Source: Arthrobotrys musiformis
Lineage: Eukaryota > Ascomycota > Orbiliomycetes > Orbiliales > Orbiliaceae
Assembly (NCBI GenBank): GCA_036971715.1
Contig: JAVHJL010000002.1
Coordinates: 4,930,501-4,994,500 of the forward strand
Direction of reading: 5' to 3'
DNA length: 64,000 nt
Shown here: positions 1-12,300 of the stretch, piece after piece
How positions within the stretch are numbered: position 1 is the stretch's first letter
Layout of the letters: each line of letters starts with the position of its first letter
Made by a program: the position numbers and the translations under genes
Notes under the pieces: model-generated
What the model was told of the DNA's origin: nothing
Databases searched by the model: none
The model's input: the letters and a program-made list of their open reading frames with translations, nothing else

Positions 1-2
1 CA

Positions 3-173
3 GCGCTTCCGGTTGCGGATTGGGCGTGGCTCCAGCCGTACACCGATGGGTTTATGGCTTTAGATATCGATAAAGAGCAGTCGAAGCTGAATCTCGAGAA
101 AGGCCCCAAGACAGCGATAGAAGGATATTTACAGATGAGGGCCCCAATTGTCGAGGACAAGCAACCGAAGTAA
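3..173 (+). CDS. 3' end of an unidentified gene (5' part outside window)
   Basis: Reading from base 3, 56 codons are open and end at TAA 171-173. The residues look like real protein (Trp-, Pro- and charge-mixed, with segments ADWAWLQPY, FMALDID and AIEGYLQMRAP), not random translation. I do not recognise the family. The gene runs toward the giant MBL/DUF6603 gene that starts 1.6 kb downstream on the same strand, so a link between the two is possible but unproven. The start, domains and introns lie before the window. Confidence 0.55.
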   Translation, partial: ALPVADWAWLQPYTDGFMALDIDKEQSKLNLEKGPKTAIEGYLQMRAPIVEDKQPK

Positions 174-1775
174 CAAAACGATCGACTTTAGACTAATTTG
201 AACAATTACCTCGCATAAATAATTATGTCTTATATTTATGGTTCCAAATTGTTGGAATAACAGACGCTATAAATTTATCACTCTCCAAGCTACTACATCA
301 CGTCGTCCATTCAATCGTAGCAACTTTGTTGTGATTGGATTTTTATTAGAGTCGGCCATATGATAAGACTTAACCATTATACAGTAACTTTATAACTTGT
401 GAATTTATATTTACAACAGGCCTCTTGGTACTCAAAGGTTGTTCAAATTCGAGACTATATACCGGTACCACGACTTCTGGCGATATACCCAGATCTGCAA
501 AGAATAAATCAAGCTAAAAATTGAGAGGCATTGACACATCCCATTCTATCGTAGTATTTAGTATTAGAGGGCTGAAATCAAATCGCAAACCCCAATCGGA
601 CCTCTGCTCTCGTCGCCCGAAAGTATTCTCAGATAGCGCTACAACGCCCCATTATTTTCACTCGCAGGGCCTTGGCAGAGGAAACTTTGCCAAACGTACC
701 GGTACCTTTCAGCTTGCGCAGGCTCACCTTAACCAACCCCCGTATTGGCTGGATCCTTCTCTCTCTCTGCGTTATCGCGGAGCTTAGGTTTCCCGTGGAT
801 GAATATTCGATTGTTTAGCTTGCGGCTGGATTTGCATGGGCCAGGGCCAGGGATCAATGGGCCTAACCTGGACCCACATATGCATGTTAGCAAAATCACC
901 ACAGTGCGGTGTTGACACACCTGCACTGCACGGGTCGCGGTTGTGGGATCTTTCTTCCACGAGGCCTATCAATACTTCTAAAACTCATGGGAGGAGGCCT
1001 CAAGGTAGCTAATTTCATCAAAGGTAATATTTAGCCAATTAGGCGGCACCGTATTGTGTGATACCAACATGTCAGTCATGCAGTCTGAATGTCCCATCCG
1101 GCCTTTGCATTGGCATGCAACCAGTGAGGATTTTCGGTTTAGAGCCGACAACGCCACGCCCTTTGCACCCTTCATACCCTGTCGATATCAGCGCTTTTAC
1201 TTTTTTTCCAAACTTCGATTGCAAAAGGTATTAATGGACTTGGTATCATTGACTACCGAGAGGTCGTGAAAAAGTCATAAAAAATCTATCACAATTCGGA
1301 TCCAAGTGGAAGGTAGGATAGTTTATTATTGTTGTTGTGTTGCATTTTTCAACGGCTATCGATACATTGCAAGACCCGGCCCAGTCTCGGAACTAGAAAG
1401 CCTGTGCTCAGTGCAAGACCTTCGAGATTGAAAACGACTGTATCGGCTGCCCATAGTCTTTCTTAATAAGGCCGTTTGGATATTATAGTAACAAGGTCCA
1501 TAATTTTCAGACCAATGCTATTATTCTTGTCAGATATTGCGACATGACGCTAATTGAGTTTTCAGTCAAGAGTGGTCAAATCAAATTCAACCTGCCTGGA
1601 CGGACGTATGTTCAATCGATAGTCGAGCCTAATAGCTAGCTAGCCTAGGCATTTGCGAGACAGCTATCAAAACAAATCATAGACGGTTATACCTGTTCGC
1701 CACAGCCAGAAACCTTCACTTGATTTCCAATTCTAAATTTGCTCAAGCCGTATAACTAGGCAGAGTAGTTCCAGC
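174..1775. other. Intergenic region, AT-rich, no gene recognised
   Basis: This 1.6 kb separates the partial gene from the giant gene. Its first 300 bases are clearly AT-rich. The short open frames here (521-787, 1054-1269 and antisense ones) show no protein-like composition or splice continuity. It presumably holds the terminator of the first gene and the promoter of the next; no clear TATA box close to 1776 could be assigned. Confidence 0.5.
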
Positions 1776-4700
1776 ATGGACGCGCCGGTGCCCCTACCCC
1801 CCACGGGCGACTATCGGGTCCATACATTCCATCTAAATATAAATGAAGGGGACTCTGCCATCCATATACTCGCGGAACGGGCAGACGTAACTGGAAAGAG
1901 AACTATCAAGCGCGCAGTCCTTGTTGACGGTGGCCGAGAGGCATACAGCTCTACGATATCGGAATGTTGGACAATGATCCGTAAGGGGCTTGGCTACGGA
2001 GGTACTGGTGCTGATCACCCATGTTTCGATGCGATAGTCATCACGCACTGGGATGGTGATCATTATCGGGGCGTTATTCGTGCTATAGAGATGGATGCTA
2101 TAAAACAGTCCTTGGACTACATCAACGCTAATAAGATTACGATCAGTAGCAACAAGCAGTTGCAAACCCTATTCGATAACGGGGCGGTTAAATCAACTTT
2201 TCTACGGTACAATACCGATGATCCTTCGACAAATATATACTATCCCACAACGAACATATACCTCCCGTATTTTACGAGAAAGAAAGCAGAAGCAAAAGAC
2301 AAATCTGGAAAAGTTTACACCATCCCGAAACAAAATACGACAAGTGCGGCGGGTGAGAGGCCGGAGGATTTTTGGACAATTGAAGGAGATGGCCGACAGC
2401 GACAAATCGTGGTGAAACAAACTATTGAATTAACCTTTCCAGATCCGACAGATCCGACAAACGATAAAAAGAAGGTCTCTTTCTGGGCAGGTATTCCATT
2501 GGGATATGTAACGACGGGGCAGCAGTTAGTAGGAAGGGACCTGTTCACCCACCAACTCGTTATTCCACCGAAAGATGCAGCTTCTCCGCAGGACGTAGCC
2601 AACGCCCTAAAAGCTGTCCCACAAGATAGGCCTGTTATGTTTTGTATAGCTGCAGATGGATATTTTTGTGATGAAGACGGCTGGGAAGATGGGCTTGAGA
2701 ATATGGAGTGGCGCGTGAGTCTGCCAAACTGGGGGAAAGTCTTGCTCGCAAATCCGGATGCGAGCTCCAGCAGTGATGCTACAGCTACAAAGGACCATCC
2801 TATAGCGGAGTTCATGAACAAAACATCCAAGGAGAACTTCTCAGCGCAGTTTATAACCGGCAGAACATCCGGCAACAATCAGTCATCAATAGCTTGCATG
2901 ATAATATGGGGAGAGCCTACAAACGGGACCGAATTCTTAGTCACTCACTATTTTGGGGGCGATGTGGGAGACCTTGTTGAGGAACGATTGCTTCGGTGGT
3001 CCACAATACCGGATGCAAGTGGCGACATAAGAACAGCGCTTAAAATATCCTGCCATAAATTGTCCCATCATGGTATTATATACCTAATTATTACCTTTGC
3101 ATCCTTTTAAATTGCTATAGTGCTGACGCAACCTATGAAACTGAAATCAACAGGCTCAAAGTTTTCCACCCCAATATATATGCTCTTTGCGCTAGACCCT
3201 CTAAATATCATTGGCCCCAACGGACTACGAAAAGGGCATAATCATGTCTGTAAGTCAAATGTTCCCCCTCATCCGATGGAATGTCCGTTCTGGACCAGCT
3301 AATGAACATATTAAAACCTATTGACACTCTGCAATAGCTTGGGATACCCTATTCCTCATATTTCTCTGGACCTATTGGTCTGCGAGAATTTGGAAAACAC
3401 CTTTCTTGCCTTTTAAACGACCGAAACTATACTGTACCAACTTTCCAATATATTTGGTCGCATACGACGTTTACACAAAAAACAAGGGCGATTTTAAACA
3501 AACATATGTTAATCCCGGATCTATCGCCTCCTTGGAGGAAAATAATCCTAAGGGTGAAGACTTCCGAAGGGTGAAGGAAATTTTGTTCAGCGGAGCAGAA
3601 AAGAGGTCTGCAGTACAGGGCGAATACAATCTCAAAACCAAATTAGGCATTTGCGCGTTTCTCCGAGCCCGATGGGACAAATTTTCTGCCATCAAATCGG
3701 GGGATTATTACACAATCTCGAAAGACTCCAGCGACATTAAGGGGATAATGACAGCAGAGGGACAGGGCATCAGGGCTATTTCTATATATCAACGGGGGAG
3801 AACTGGTATGGACAATGGAATCCACAACATTACAGCGATGCAGGGAATGAAAATGGCGACATCAACAACATTAGCGCAGATGATTGAGGACCTCGAGGAT
3901 GCCGAGGAACGGACCCCGGGCCCTGGTACCAACGAGAACAATATCATGGAAAGGGTCCGTTCTCCGGACGGTCGAGCGCAATTCATCGTCGTAAAACCTC
4001 TAAATGACCGTACAATCGGCGCCATTGGCACCGAGAACTCCACCAACGAGCCACTGGGGCCGTACACAACCCCAGCCGTTGGAAAACTTTTAGAGATGCA
4101 AGAGAAGGGGGAACAGGACCCCGACGACCCCGACGAAGATGCTCTAATAGACTCACGATCATTGGACCATGTCGGTGTATGGAAAGCAGCTTCTGAGCCT
4201 TCAGGGCGTCCTAAGATGATTTCGCGCGCGGGCCTTGACGAGGATCTCTGCTATTTCGTCGCCTCAGATACCGTTATCGTGAAAGATGTGGCGAACAAAA
4301 CAACGACTATAGCAAAAAGCAATCTGGACTTGTTTTTGGGGAAACTTAGAACTGGGGCGATAGTCTTCCCAAATAAGCTTGATGTGACGGTTGCCTGGAC
4401 GGCGGTAGATGGTTCTGATGAGCTGTACCAGTGGCTTTTGACAGCCTTCGGGAACTTCCTCGATGAAAAGAGCTACACTTTTAAAGGGAAAGCCAGCAAA
4501 TCCGACATCGTAGGGTTCAACTTTACAACTCAAATCTCGGCAGCGTTCACCGATAAACAAAACCCGTCTGCTAGCATTCCCGCTTGCAGAGTTCCTATAA
4601 CTTTCTCCACTGAGTTCAACTCATATGCCTTTGGTGATGGAAACGTGAAACTTCCAGACTGGCTTCGTCTTCCTGCGGATAAAGCAGACAGTACTAGCAC

Positions 4701-7700
4701 TGACATCATTGGGCCGGGGCAGATGCTAATAATGAGCCTTGGGCCCTCGGCAGCTAATGATATGAGAGATAAAACTTTCACCCTTAAGGACATCACCCAG
4801 CTATTCGACATAAAGGTTTCGAAGAATATGCAAAAACTTTTGGACGTCTCTGACAAAGTCACCTTCAATCTGGATGCGAGCCAAGGGTCCAAGAACACCC
4901 TGTGGTTTTTCCCGAACGCAGATTATACGACAACCTTGAGGCTCTCTTTCGTTCCCTCGGGTGAAACAACGGGGCTCATTAAACAAATTCTAGACACGCT
5001 CAATGATGTTACCGGCGCTAAAGTCGGTACTCTCGAAATCACCAATATCAAGGTGATCGGAAAAAAGGTCTGGACAAGAGAAGGACTCCAAATCGAAGAT
5101 TTTACGTACACTTCGGAACCAGAAATTATATTTTTGGCGAGAGTAAAAATCAACAGCGCTGTCAAAGGAGCATCAAAGTCCTTGACCTTCGATGCTGCAA
5201 TAGTATTTGAGGAACAACCTACTACTTTTGTTGTGACCCTCGATCCTAACAATCAGGGCATGTCAATCCCCGATCTATTAGACTTTTTGGCTTCGATGCT
5301 GCCCGTATCAGCAGATCTCTCGCCATCAAATTTCCTTCCCGGAGCTCTTGATGCGATCAAACTCCGCAGATTTATGTTTAGATCACGAGAGAGGGGGACC
5401 GAAAAGCGATTCGGGGTAGAATTCCAAGTTAATTGGTCATCTATGACCTTACAATGCGCCGTGAACGTCGATCTTTTGAATGGAGGCGTCTCGCCCTACT
5501 TTTATGGTGGATTATTTCCGAAGAACAATCCAGGTCAACTCGAGCCGAGATTTTCATTCGTTCCTTTCACTCCATCTTACGAGAACTGGCTCGCACTACC
5601 CGCCCTCCCCAATGGCGACGGCAAACTAGCCCTGATGGATGTTGGATCGGATGTGGGAGATACAGCCGCCCTCTACAAAACAGTTGCCGGCATCGATATA
5701 CCTACTCCGCCAATTAATCTTGAACTCATTGGGCTTCAGTTCTACGCCTCTCGAGAGGAACTCAGTTTCTCGGGGACAATTACCAGTCCGCCGCCCAAAG
5801 AAGGGACAAAAGTGCCGAGGCTGAGACTCGCAGCGTGCACTTTAGACGTTCGGTACAACCTTTCTCAGAAAGAGCTGGAACAGTTTTCCTTTATTACTGG
5901 CGTCATCCTCTCGTCCCCGAGCGGTGATCTATCTGCAAATTTTGGACTCCAATTAGATAAACAGGATTCCGGTTGGCTACTTCAAGGATATATTAATGGC
6001 CTCAGAGGCGATCTTTTATACAGTCTATTTGATGACGATTGCAATTCCGAGATTGCGAACTTTTTGAAAAATATCACGTTAACCGTCAACATAGCTTACC
6101 TTTATGGAACAGAGGGAAGACCGTCGAAATTTGCTATCAAGGGAACCTTGCGCATTGGAGATTTTGATTTAGGCTACAACTACATACACAACGGAGATGT
6201 AACGGACCCTAATACGCTCCGTTGGAGCTTCGATGCCAGCCTTTCAGTGACTTCTGAAAAGTCGACTCTGAGATCGATTTTAAGTTCGCTTGTTGGGAAT
6301 GATTTAGCCGACGGTCTCCCAGATTTCCTGGGAGATATCGTCATACTTCCCAGCGGGAAAACAGAACTGACTTCACTTCGGATTGTCAAACGACAAAAGT
6401 ACCTTGTTGTGGCGTTACGACTTCACCTTGCTGATGGCGCCTCTGTTCACTTCTATCAAATCCAGCAGAGCAAGGCGAACGCAGCAGATAAGACCTCCTA
6501 CGACGCTAAAAGGATCGTCGTGTTCTCGTTAGAGAGTCTACCCAAGATCCCTGATATCCCATTGATTGGGGAGTTACCCCAGCCATTTGATGCTCTCGAC
6601 TTTAGTTGGGTCAGCAGCTCAGGGAAGTCCGACGGCTTCACCAGAGCGGAAATTGACGAACTAGCTCTAGCTCTAAAGTCTGGCGAGCTGCCTCCAGGGT
6701 ACAAAGATAACGTCAAGCCGGCGAAGAGAGTACCAGAAGACATTCTCATTGGAAATGGTTTCCATTTTATAGTAAAGAATCAGAAGGAGGTTATAATTGA
6801 CTATGTTTTCGGGAACAAAAAGAAAGATCCCGACACCGGTCTCGAGATTGAAGTTGCCGGAGATGGGTCCAGTGACAGCAGCTACATCAGCCCCCTAGAA
6901 AAGAAGATCGGACCTGTGTCGCTTACCGGTCTCGGTATCAAATTCGATATGAAGACAAGTACCCTGACGCTGGGGCTCAACGGAAACGTTACACTTGGTC
7001 CAATCGAACTCATTCTCATGGGGTTTAGCGTGTCGTTCGAGTTCACTAAGGGTATCACTCTCAAGAATATCACCGACGTAAAGACCAGTTTCGGCCTCGA
7101 CGGGCTTGGTGCTTCGTTACAAAAGCCTCCTTTGACTATCGCTGGGCTTTTCCTACACCAAAAGACGGAAACAGTGGACGAGTATTTGGGCGCCGCCGCC
7201 ATTGGGTTCGAGCCATACATTTTCCAGGCAGCTGGATACTACGGGGAAGAGACTATTAAGACCGTCTACAGAACCAAGGACCGAACGGTCACTTCATTCT
7301 TCACCTACTGCCGCCTAGATGGTCCAATTGCTACCATTGGAGTCGCAGATATCAGCGGCTTGACAGCTGGGTTTGGTTATAACACCTTCTGTACCTTCCC
7401 TAATGCTAGCAACGTCATGGACTTCCCTCTCATTGGGGTTCCACAATCGACTAGTATTGTCGAAGCTATGTCTAAACTGATCAACGGTAATCCTGCATGG
7501 TTCGGTCGTAAGGAACATTCGTATTGGTTCGCTGCAGGTATAACCGGATCTGCACTCGAAACGTTGACTTTAAGTGCGGTTGTCGCTCTAGAGTTCAATC
7601 CTCTCCCTAAGCTCGGAATATTCGGTGTAGCGACTGCTGAAATGCCCAAGAGGGCACAACAGAAACTTGCGAGAGTTCAGTTGGGGGTCGTGGCAACCCT

Positions 7701-9305
7701 AGACTTTGGAGCCGGGGTATTGAGTATTGAGGGACAGCTGACTCCAGCGTCATTCGTCTTGGATCCTAACTGTCATCTTACCGGCGGCTTCGGTCTCTTC
7801 TACTGGTTCAATCCAAGGGATGAGACACTGAAGGGACAGTTCGTATTTACGGTGGGGGGCTACCACAAGGCTTACAAACGACCATCTCAATTTCCCAACC
7901 CCCCGCGCCTTGGATTCAACTGGAAATTTGATTCCGCTATCAATATCGTTGGTGAATCTTACTTCGCCATCACGCCGAAAGCTGTGATGGGAGGGGGTCG
8001 TCTCCATGTTTCATTAGACCTAGGCCCTCTCCAAGCATGGTTCGATGCGTGGGCTGACTTTTTGATTAATTATAAACCCTTCCATTTCATGGCCGAAGGG
8101 GGTATTTCGGTGGGCGTTCGTTTCGAACTTGACCTCTGGTTCGTTACGATTACTATTGAAGTTGACATCTCGGCTACCTTATACCTCGAGGGTCCACCTG
8201 TTGCGGGAACCGTGCATGTTGACTTCTGGGTCTTCGGTTTTGACATCGATTTCGGAAACCGCAATAACCATGCTCTTGCTAAGTTGAAGCTGTTGGAATT
8301 CTTTAGAATGGCACTTCAACAGGATACGAAGACTCCCCAGGCCTTCCTTGAAAATGGTGAAGAGGTTGAGATTGTTGAAGCTGATGAACCTGCTGCTCAT
8401 ATTTTCTCTTGCACAAGTGGGTTAATTCCAGATAACAGTTCTCCAAATGATACAAGCGGGAAACCGTATCCATGGACTGTTCGTGGGGCGATATTCGCCT
8501 TCAACGTTTCCTGCAAATTCCCGTTCCGACAAGGTAAGGTCATAACCGCCATGTCCGGGGCAGACGATCAGGAGCACGAGTTCGGAACGAATTCAAAGGA
8601 CGATATTTTCGCCAAGCCGATGGGGCTAGTGGTGCCATTAGAAACCTCTGCCGTCGAAATAAGAATCGAATTGTTAAAGCCACAGGCGCAAGGAATCGAT
8701 ACCAAGGATGCGAAGCTTCCTATGTGGGATAAAGTGGAGACGGTTACTAGTCAGCTGCCCTCAGCACTCTGGGCGAGATGTAAGCAAGTCGCAGGTATCG
8801 TAATTTCAATAAATTAGGCACTGACCCCTTTGTCAAAATAGACTCCACCGATGAAGACCCATCGGGCGGCCGAAACAATCAGGATAGCCTTTTAAACAGC
8901 CACCCTGACGGCGCGAAAGATCTAACGACGGATATTATCCTTTACGCTCCCAAGTCACTTAAGAGCGAAGATAAAATTCCCCGTTTTGATATCAAGAAAG
9001 CAGCTGAACTCCTTGCTGCAACCGTTAGTTTCCCACCACAAGAGCAGGAATCGAAGAAAACGAAACCAACGCTCCCGCTAGCATCAACCTCCTGGGAAGA
9101 CGTTAAAGGGAAGTGGTCCACACCGGATCTCGGAATAGATGCAGGGAAAACCGCGGCGACAATGTGGGCCAATATGTCAATGTTTGAATGGGATGCCGGG
9201 GATAAATGGAACGGTGCGCCACCTGTAAGCTTGGTAACGAAATTGGAGGAGATGTACACGGAGAAGCCGACAATGACACAAGAAGGCGGGGTATCGGTTG
9301 CATGA
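1776..9305 (+). CDS. Giant metallo-beta-lactamase-fold plus DUF6603-like beta-rich protein (4 exons, ~2437 aa)
   Basis: Joined exons are 1776-3072, 3154-3249, 3338-8794 and 8842-9305 (7314 nt, one frame, stop TGA 9303-9305). Introns start GTATTA, GTAAGT and GTATCG and end in CAG, TAG and TAG. Residues 1-~480 form a metallo-beta-lactamase fold of the ComEC/hydrolase kind: GDS 25-27, VDGG 50-53, the metal motif HWDGDH 91-96 (HxDxDH), and HHGS from residue 431, which is assembled exactly across intron 1. A short hydrophobic stretch (FLIFLWTYW) follows, then about 1,800 residues of alternating hydrophobic and polar beta-strand-like sequence. The most conserved-looking part, ending near residue 2105 (WFDAWADFLI, EGGISVGVRFELDLWF, GFDIDFG), resembles DUF6603. 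The family's biochemical role is unknown to me; hydrolase activity is inferred from the intact metal motif. No signal peptide is seen. The choice of acceptor 3153 over 3120 rests on restoring the HHGS motif. Confidence 0.85.
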
Positions 9306-12300
9306 AATGGTCGCTTGCCAGAGTGATTGTGGAGTGTCAGTGTGGTATTTAATATTTGACGATTTAAAATTGTGAGATTTTGCTAGTTTAGGTAGTTCCA
9401 GATATATTACTATGCAGCTCGCAGCCGAGAATTAATACAAGCAAATATATTCACCCAAAACTCTGATTGGCGACTCTATCGGGGTGGGTTATAAGAACTC
9501 GCTAGCGCGCTGTTGACGCGGTTGGGATTGCCTTCTATCCTTTCATTTTATATTTTAAAGTGTTAGAGCTAAATGTCAACTAAGGCAAGCCAAAGGCACG
9601 AAGCCGTGGACCAGTTGTCTAATATATGGATACCTATATTGTGTATGCATGCACGCTATCCGGCGGGCAAAAGACTTTCAGTCAACGAGGAGCTCACAAG
9701 ATTTTATCTCGACGCTTGGAGCATGGTCGATCAAAAATGTCCAACAGATGTTGGAAATCAAGTTTTGAAAGATCGATGTATTGAACGTTGGCCCATGCAA
9801 CACCTATCAAAGGTTGCATTTCCCAAATTGAGCAATGTCGACGGTCTCGTTGCCTCTAAAAGGATACAACCGAAAACAAGGATATCCCAGCTTAAGGTTA
9901 CACGGATATATCGATATATTCGACAGATCCAGTGTTTTTGGTGATATATGGCACCTCCTTTTTCCTCTAAATTTCGGGAGAGAAGATGAGGCCTGTGGGC
10001 TGGAGAATCCATCCTCTCGGCCGGGAACAGTTTTTTTTTTTGATTGTGAAACTGTGCGACAGGATATTATGGTCCCACAATCGGTGGGAAAGGGTGGTGG
10101 TCAAACCACAAAGCGGGAAATCTTCTGTGGGGCACCAGGCTGCAGGACCCTCAAGCCGACAGATACACGGCTGTTGCGAGAATTTTATATGGACGACAAC
10201 GTTCAACTCGATTTAACATCGGATTGTTCAGCAAAATATTACATCGCACGAAGGACCTTGATGCTCAGACCCGGGAAAGAAAAAGAAGAGAAACGACGAA
10301 AGCCGAGTTTTGTATTCACAGAATGTCTAACTCCAACTGTTGGGCCCAACATATACTAAGAAATTTAAAATGAGCCGTTAGATGCTCCTGTGTGATGTTT
10401 GTTGGCCTATCGATTCAATCAAGTTGAAGAGTTTTAGTCGACTGTAACCCGACTTCTCACTCTGGAGCTCTTCGTCAAGCCGCTACCAAAATTTAAAAGG
10501 TAGAAGAATTAATTGGCGTGACGGTCGCCACGTACTCAACACGGCACCGAAACCGATACCCCAACGTGCAACGCCGCTCTAGAAACGTAAAGAACTTTGG
10601 TAACCGTATTTTCAATCGCAAAGAGTCCCATTATCCGAGTCAGGTAGGTCAGCCGGCCGCAGGAACACGAATGGTGTTCCTGCATAGACGAGAGACGGCA
10701 TGCTGGTGCAAAATAATCTAGGGACGGGACATGTCCATGTGTTGTTGTTGCGAAAAGCTAAAAGCAAGGTTCTGGCCCAATCTGCCCTTGCACAATTGCA
10801 CAAGGGACGAGCTCTTGGAAGCTCGACGTGGCGATGAGCTACTAGCTGGGGATGTTGATCCGTTAGCTATCCAAGCTTGGTAGCATCGTAGATCATGCAA
10901 TGAGAGAGAGGGGGGAAATCGCGCAAGGAGAGACTATGTCCTCGTGAAATATCGCATGAAGTCAGGGCGGTGTTCCCCTCTCTGTTCGTCCTCGTTTTTA
11001 GTAATCGATTAAGCTACTGTTATCTCTGTCATTTCGATACGGATTTATCAAAAGTCTTTTGGCACAGCTAACTAACCAAGACCGTACTTTCACCGACCAT
11101 GTGGCGAAGAATTGGGAAATTAGGCGGGGTTTGAAACATTTGATAGTCATCCAATCGTATGCACTTGCAATGCAATATTGTTATCGCCATGTGCACTTCG
11201 CGAGGTGCTTGACGGAACAAACACCTACTGTGCGGGTGTGAGCGCCACGGGTTTGCATGTATGGCTCTTGTTTCTAAACAATCGTAAAAATGGTTGACGT
11301 TGTCTTGTACCCAGGTTGCGGTTGACAATCATGAAAAAGACAGAGTTTTTTGAATTCCTAGACATCCTAGGAATCCACACCAGAGCGGCGCTTGTTCATA
11401 CGACTTGGAGATGTTGGTATCTCCGATGTTAGGTTTGTATTTCAAGCTCGCTACATTTACCAGCGCACCTATGCGCATCGCATATTTGTTAGACTCAATT
11501 AGATATCTGCAGGTTGTTGTTTTATTGTCGTGGCAATTTAGAGTCCATTGGATTGTAGATGAAATAATCCGGCCCTGAGACGTGGTCGTCTCCAAAATAT
11601 CTAGATCGGTCCTCGATTCAGGTCTGTGTAACCAGAGGCTCCAGCGACTAAGGAATCCTAATCCTCACACCCCTTTCCACCCAGTTCCTTACCCCTCAAG
11701 GCGCTGGTAGGAGTTGTTCGTACATGTACATGCGTAGACCAGACTGGAACCTGACTTTTCGCTCCTTTGTAGGACAAGGGAGGAGCTGGGTTTTCTGGTC
11801 GGGAAGTCATCCGGTGACAAGGAAGAGCTTTTCACACTGGCGCAAGTATGTACAACTAACTAGGAGCGAGGATAATCGGTAGGTACAGTATCTGGTACCT
11901 GGGAAATCCCAAGACAGACGGGCGTAATTAACACTTACACCGGTACCTACCGTCCCCTCGTTTCCCCTATCGCTCGCATGGGGATAGGTGCCTGACTCTG
12001 CGCCGGTGTACCAACGATCAGAAAGTTGGTGAGGCACAGATTGATGTCTCGCGCGGCTCCGGGTTCCTAAATTTGGAACCACTTTGTGAGTTTGGGCGTG
12101 GGAGTAACTTTTGGATGTTTCTAATCTCATCGATTGGGGTCGATATTTAGTGCTCAGATGTCACCAACGGTACTCTGACATCGCAAAAGTCACGAATGGT
12201 TATGATCAGCAGATTGTGTTGTCTGTTGGGGATATCGGAAACTTCCTGGCCTGGAGCTCTAGCTCAAAGATATCCTTAGACTATCGGCTTGATTTACTCT

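Noticed and set aside
3121..3230. Alternative exon frame reading SADATYETEINRLKVFHP after the MBL HHG motif
   Set aside because: It does not match any splice phase from the HHG exon and ends at a TAA before the next donor; acceptor 3153 gives HHGSKFSTP in a frame that joins the rest of the gene.
9835..10359. 174-codon open frame
   Set aside because: No motif, no splice partner, and overlapping frames of similar length in other phases suggest chance.
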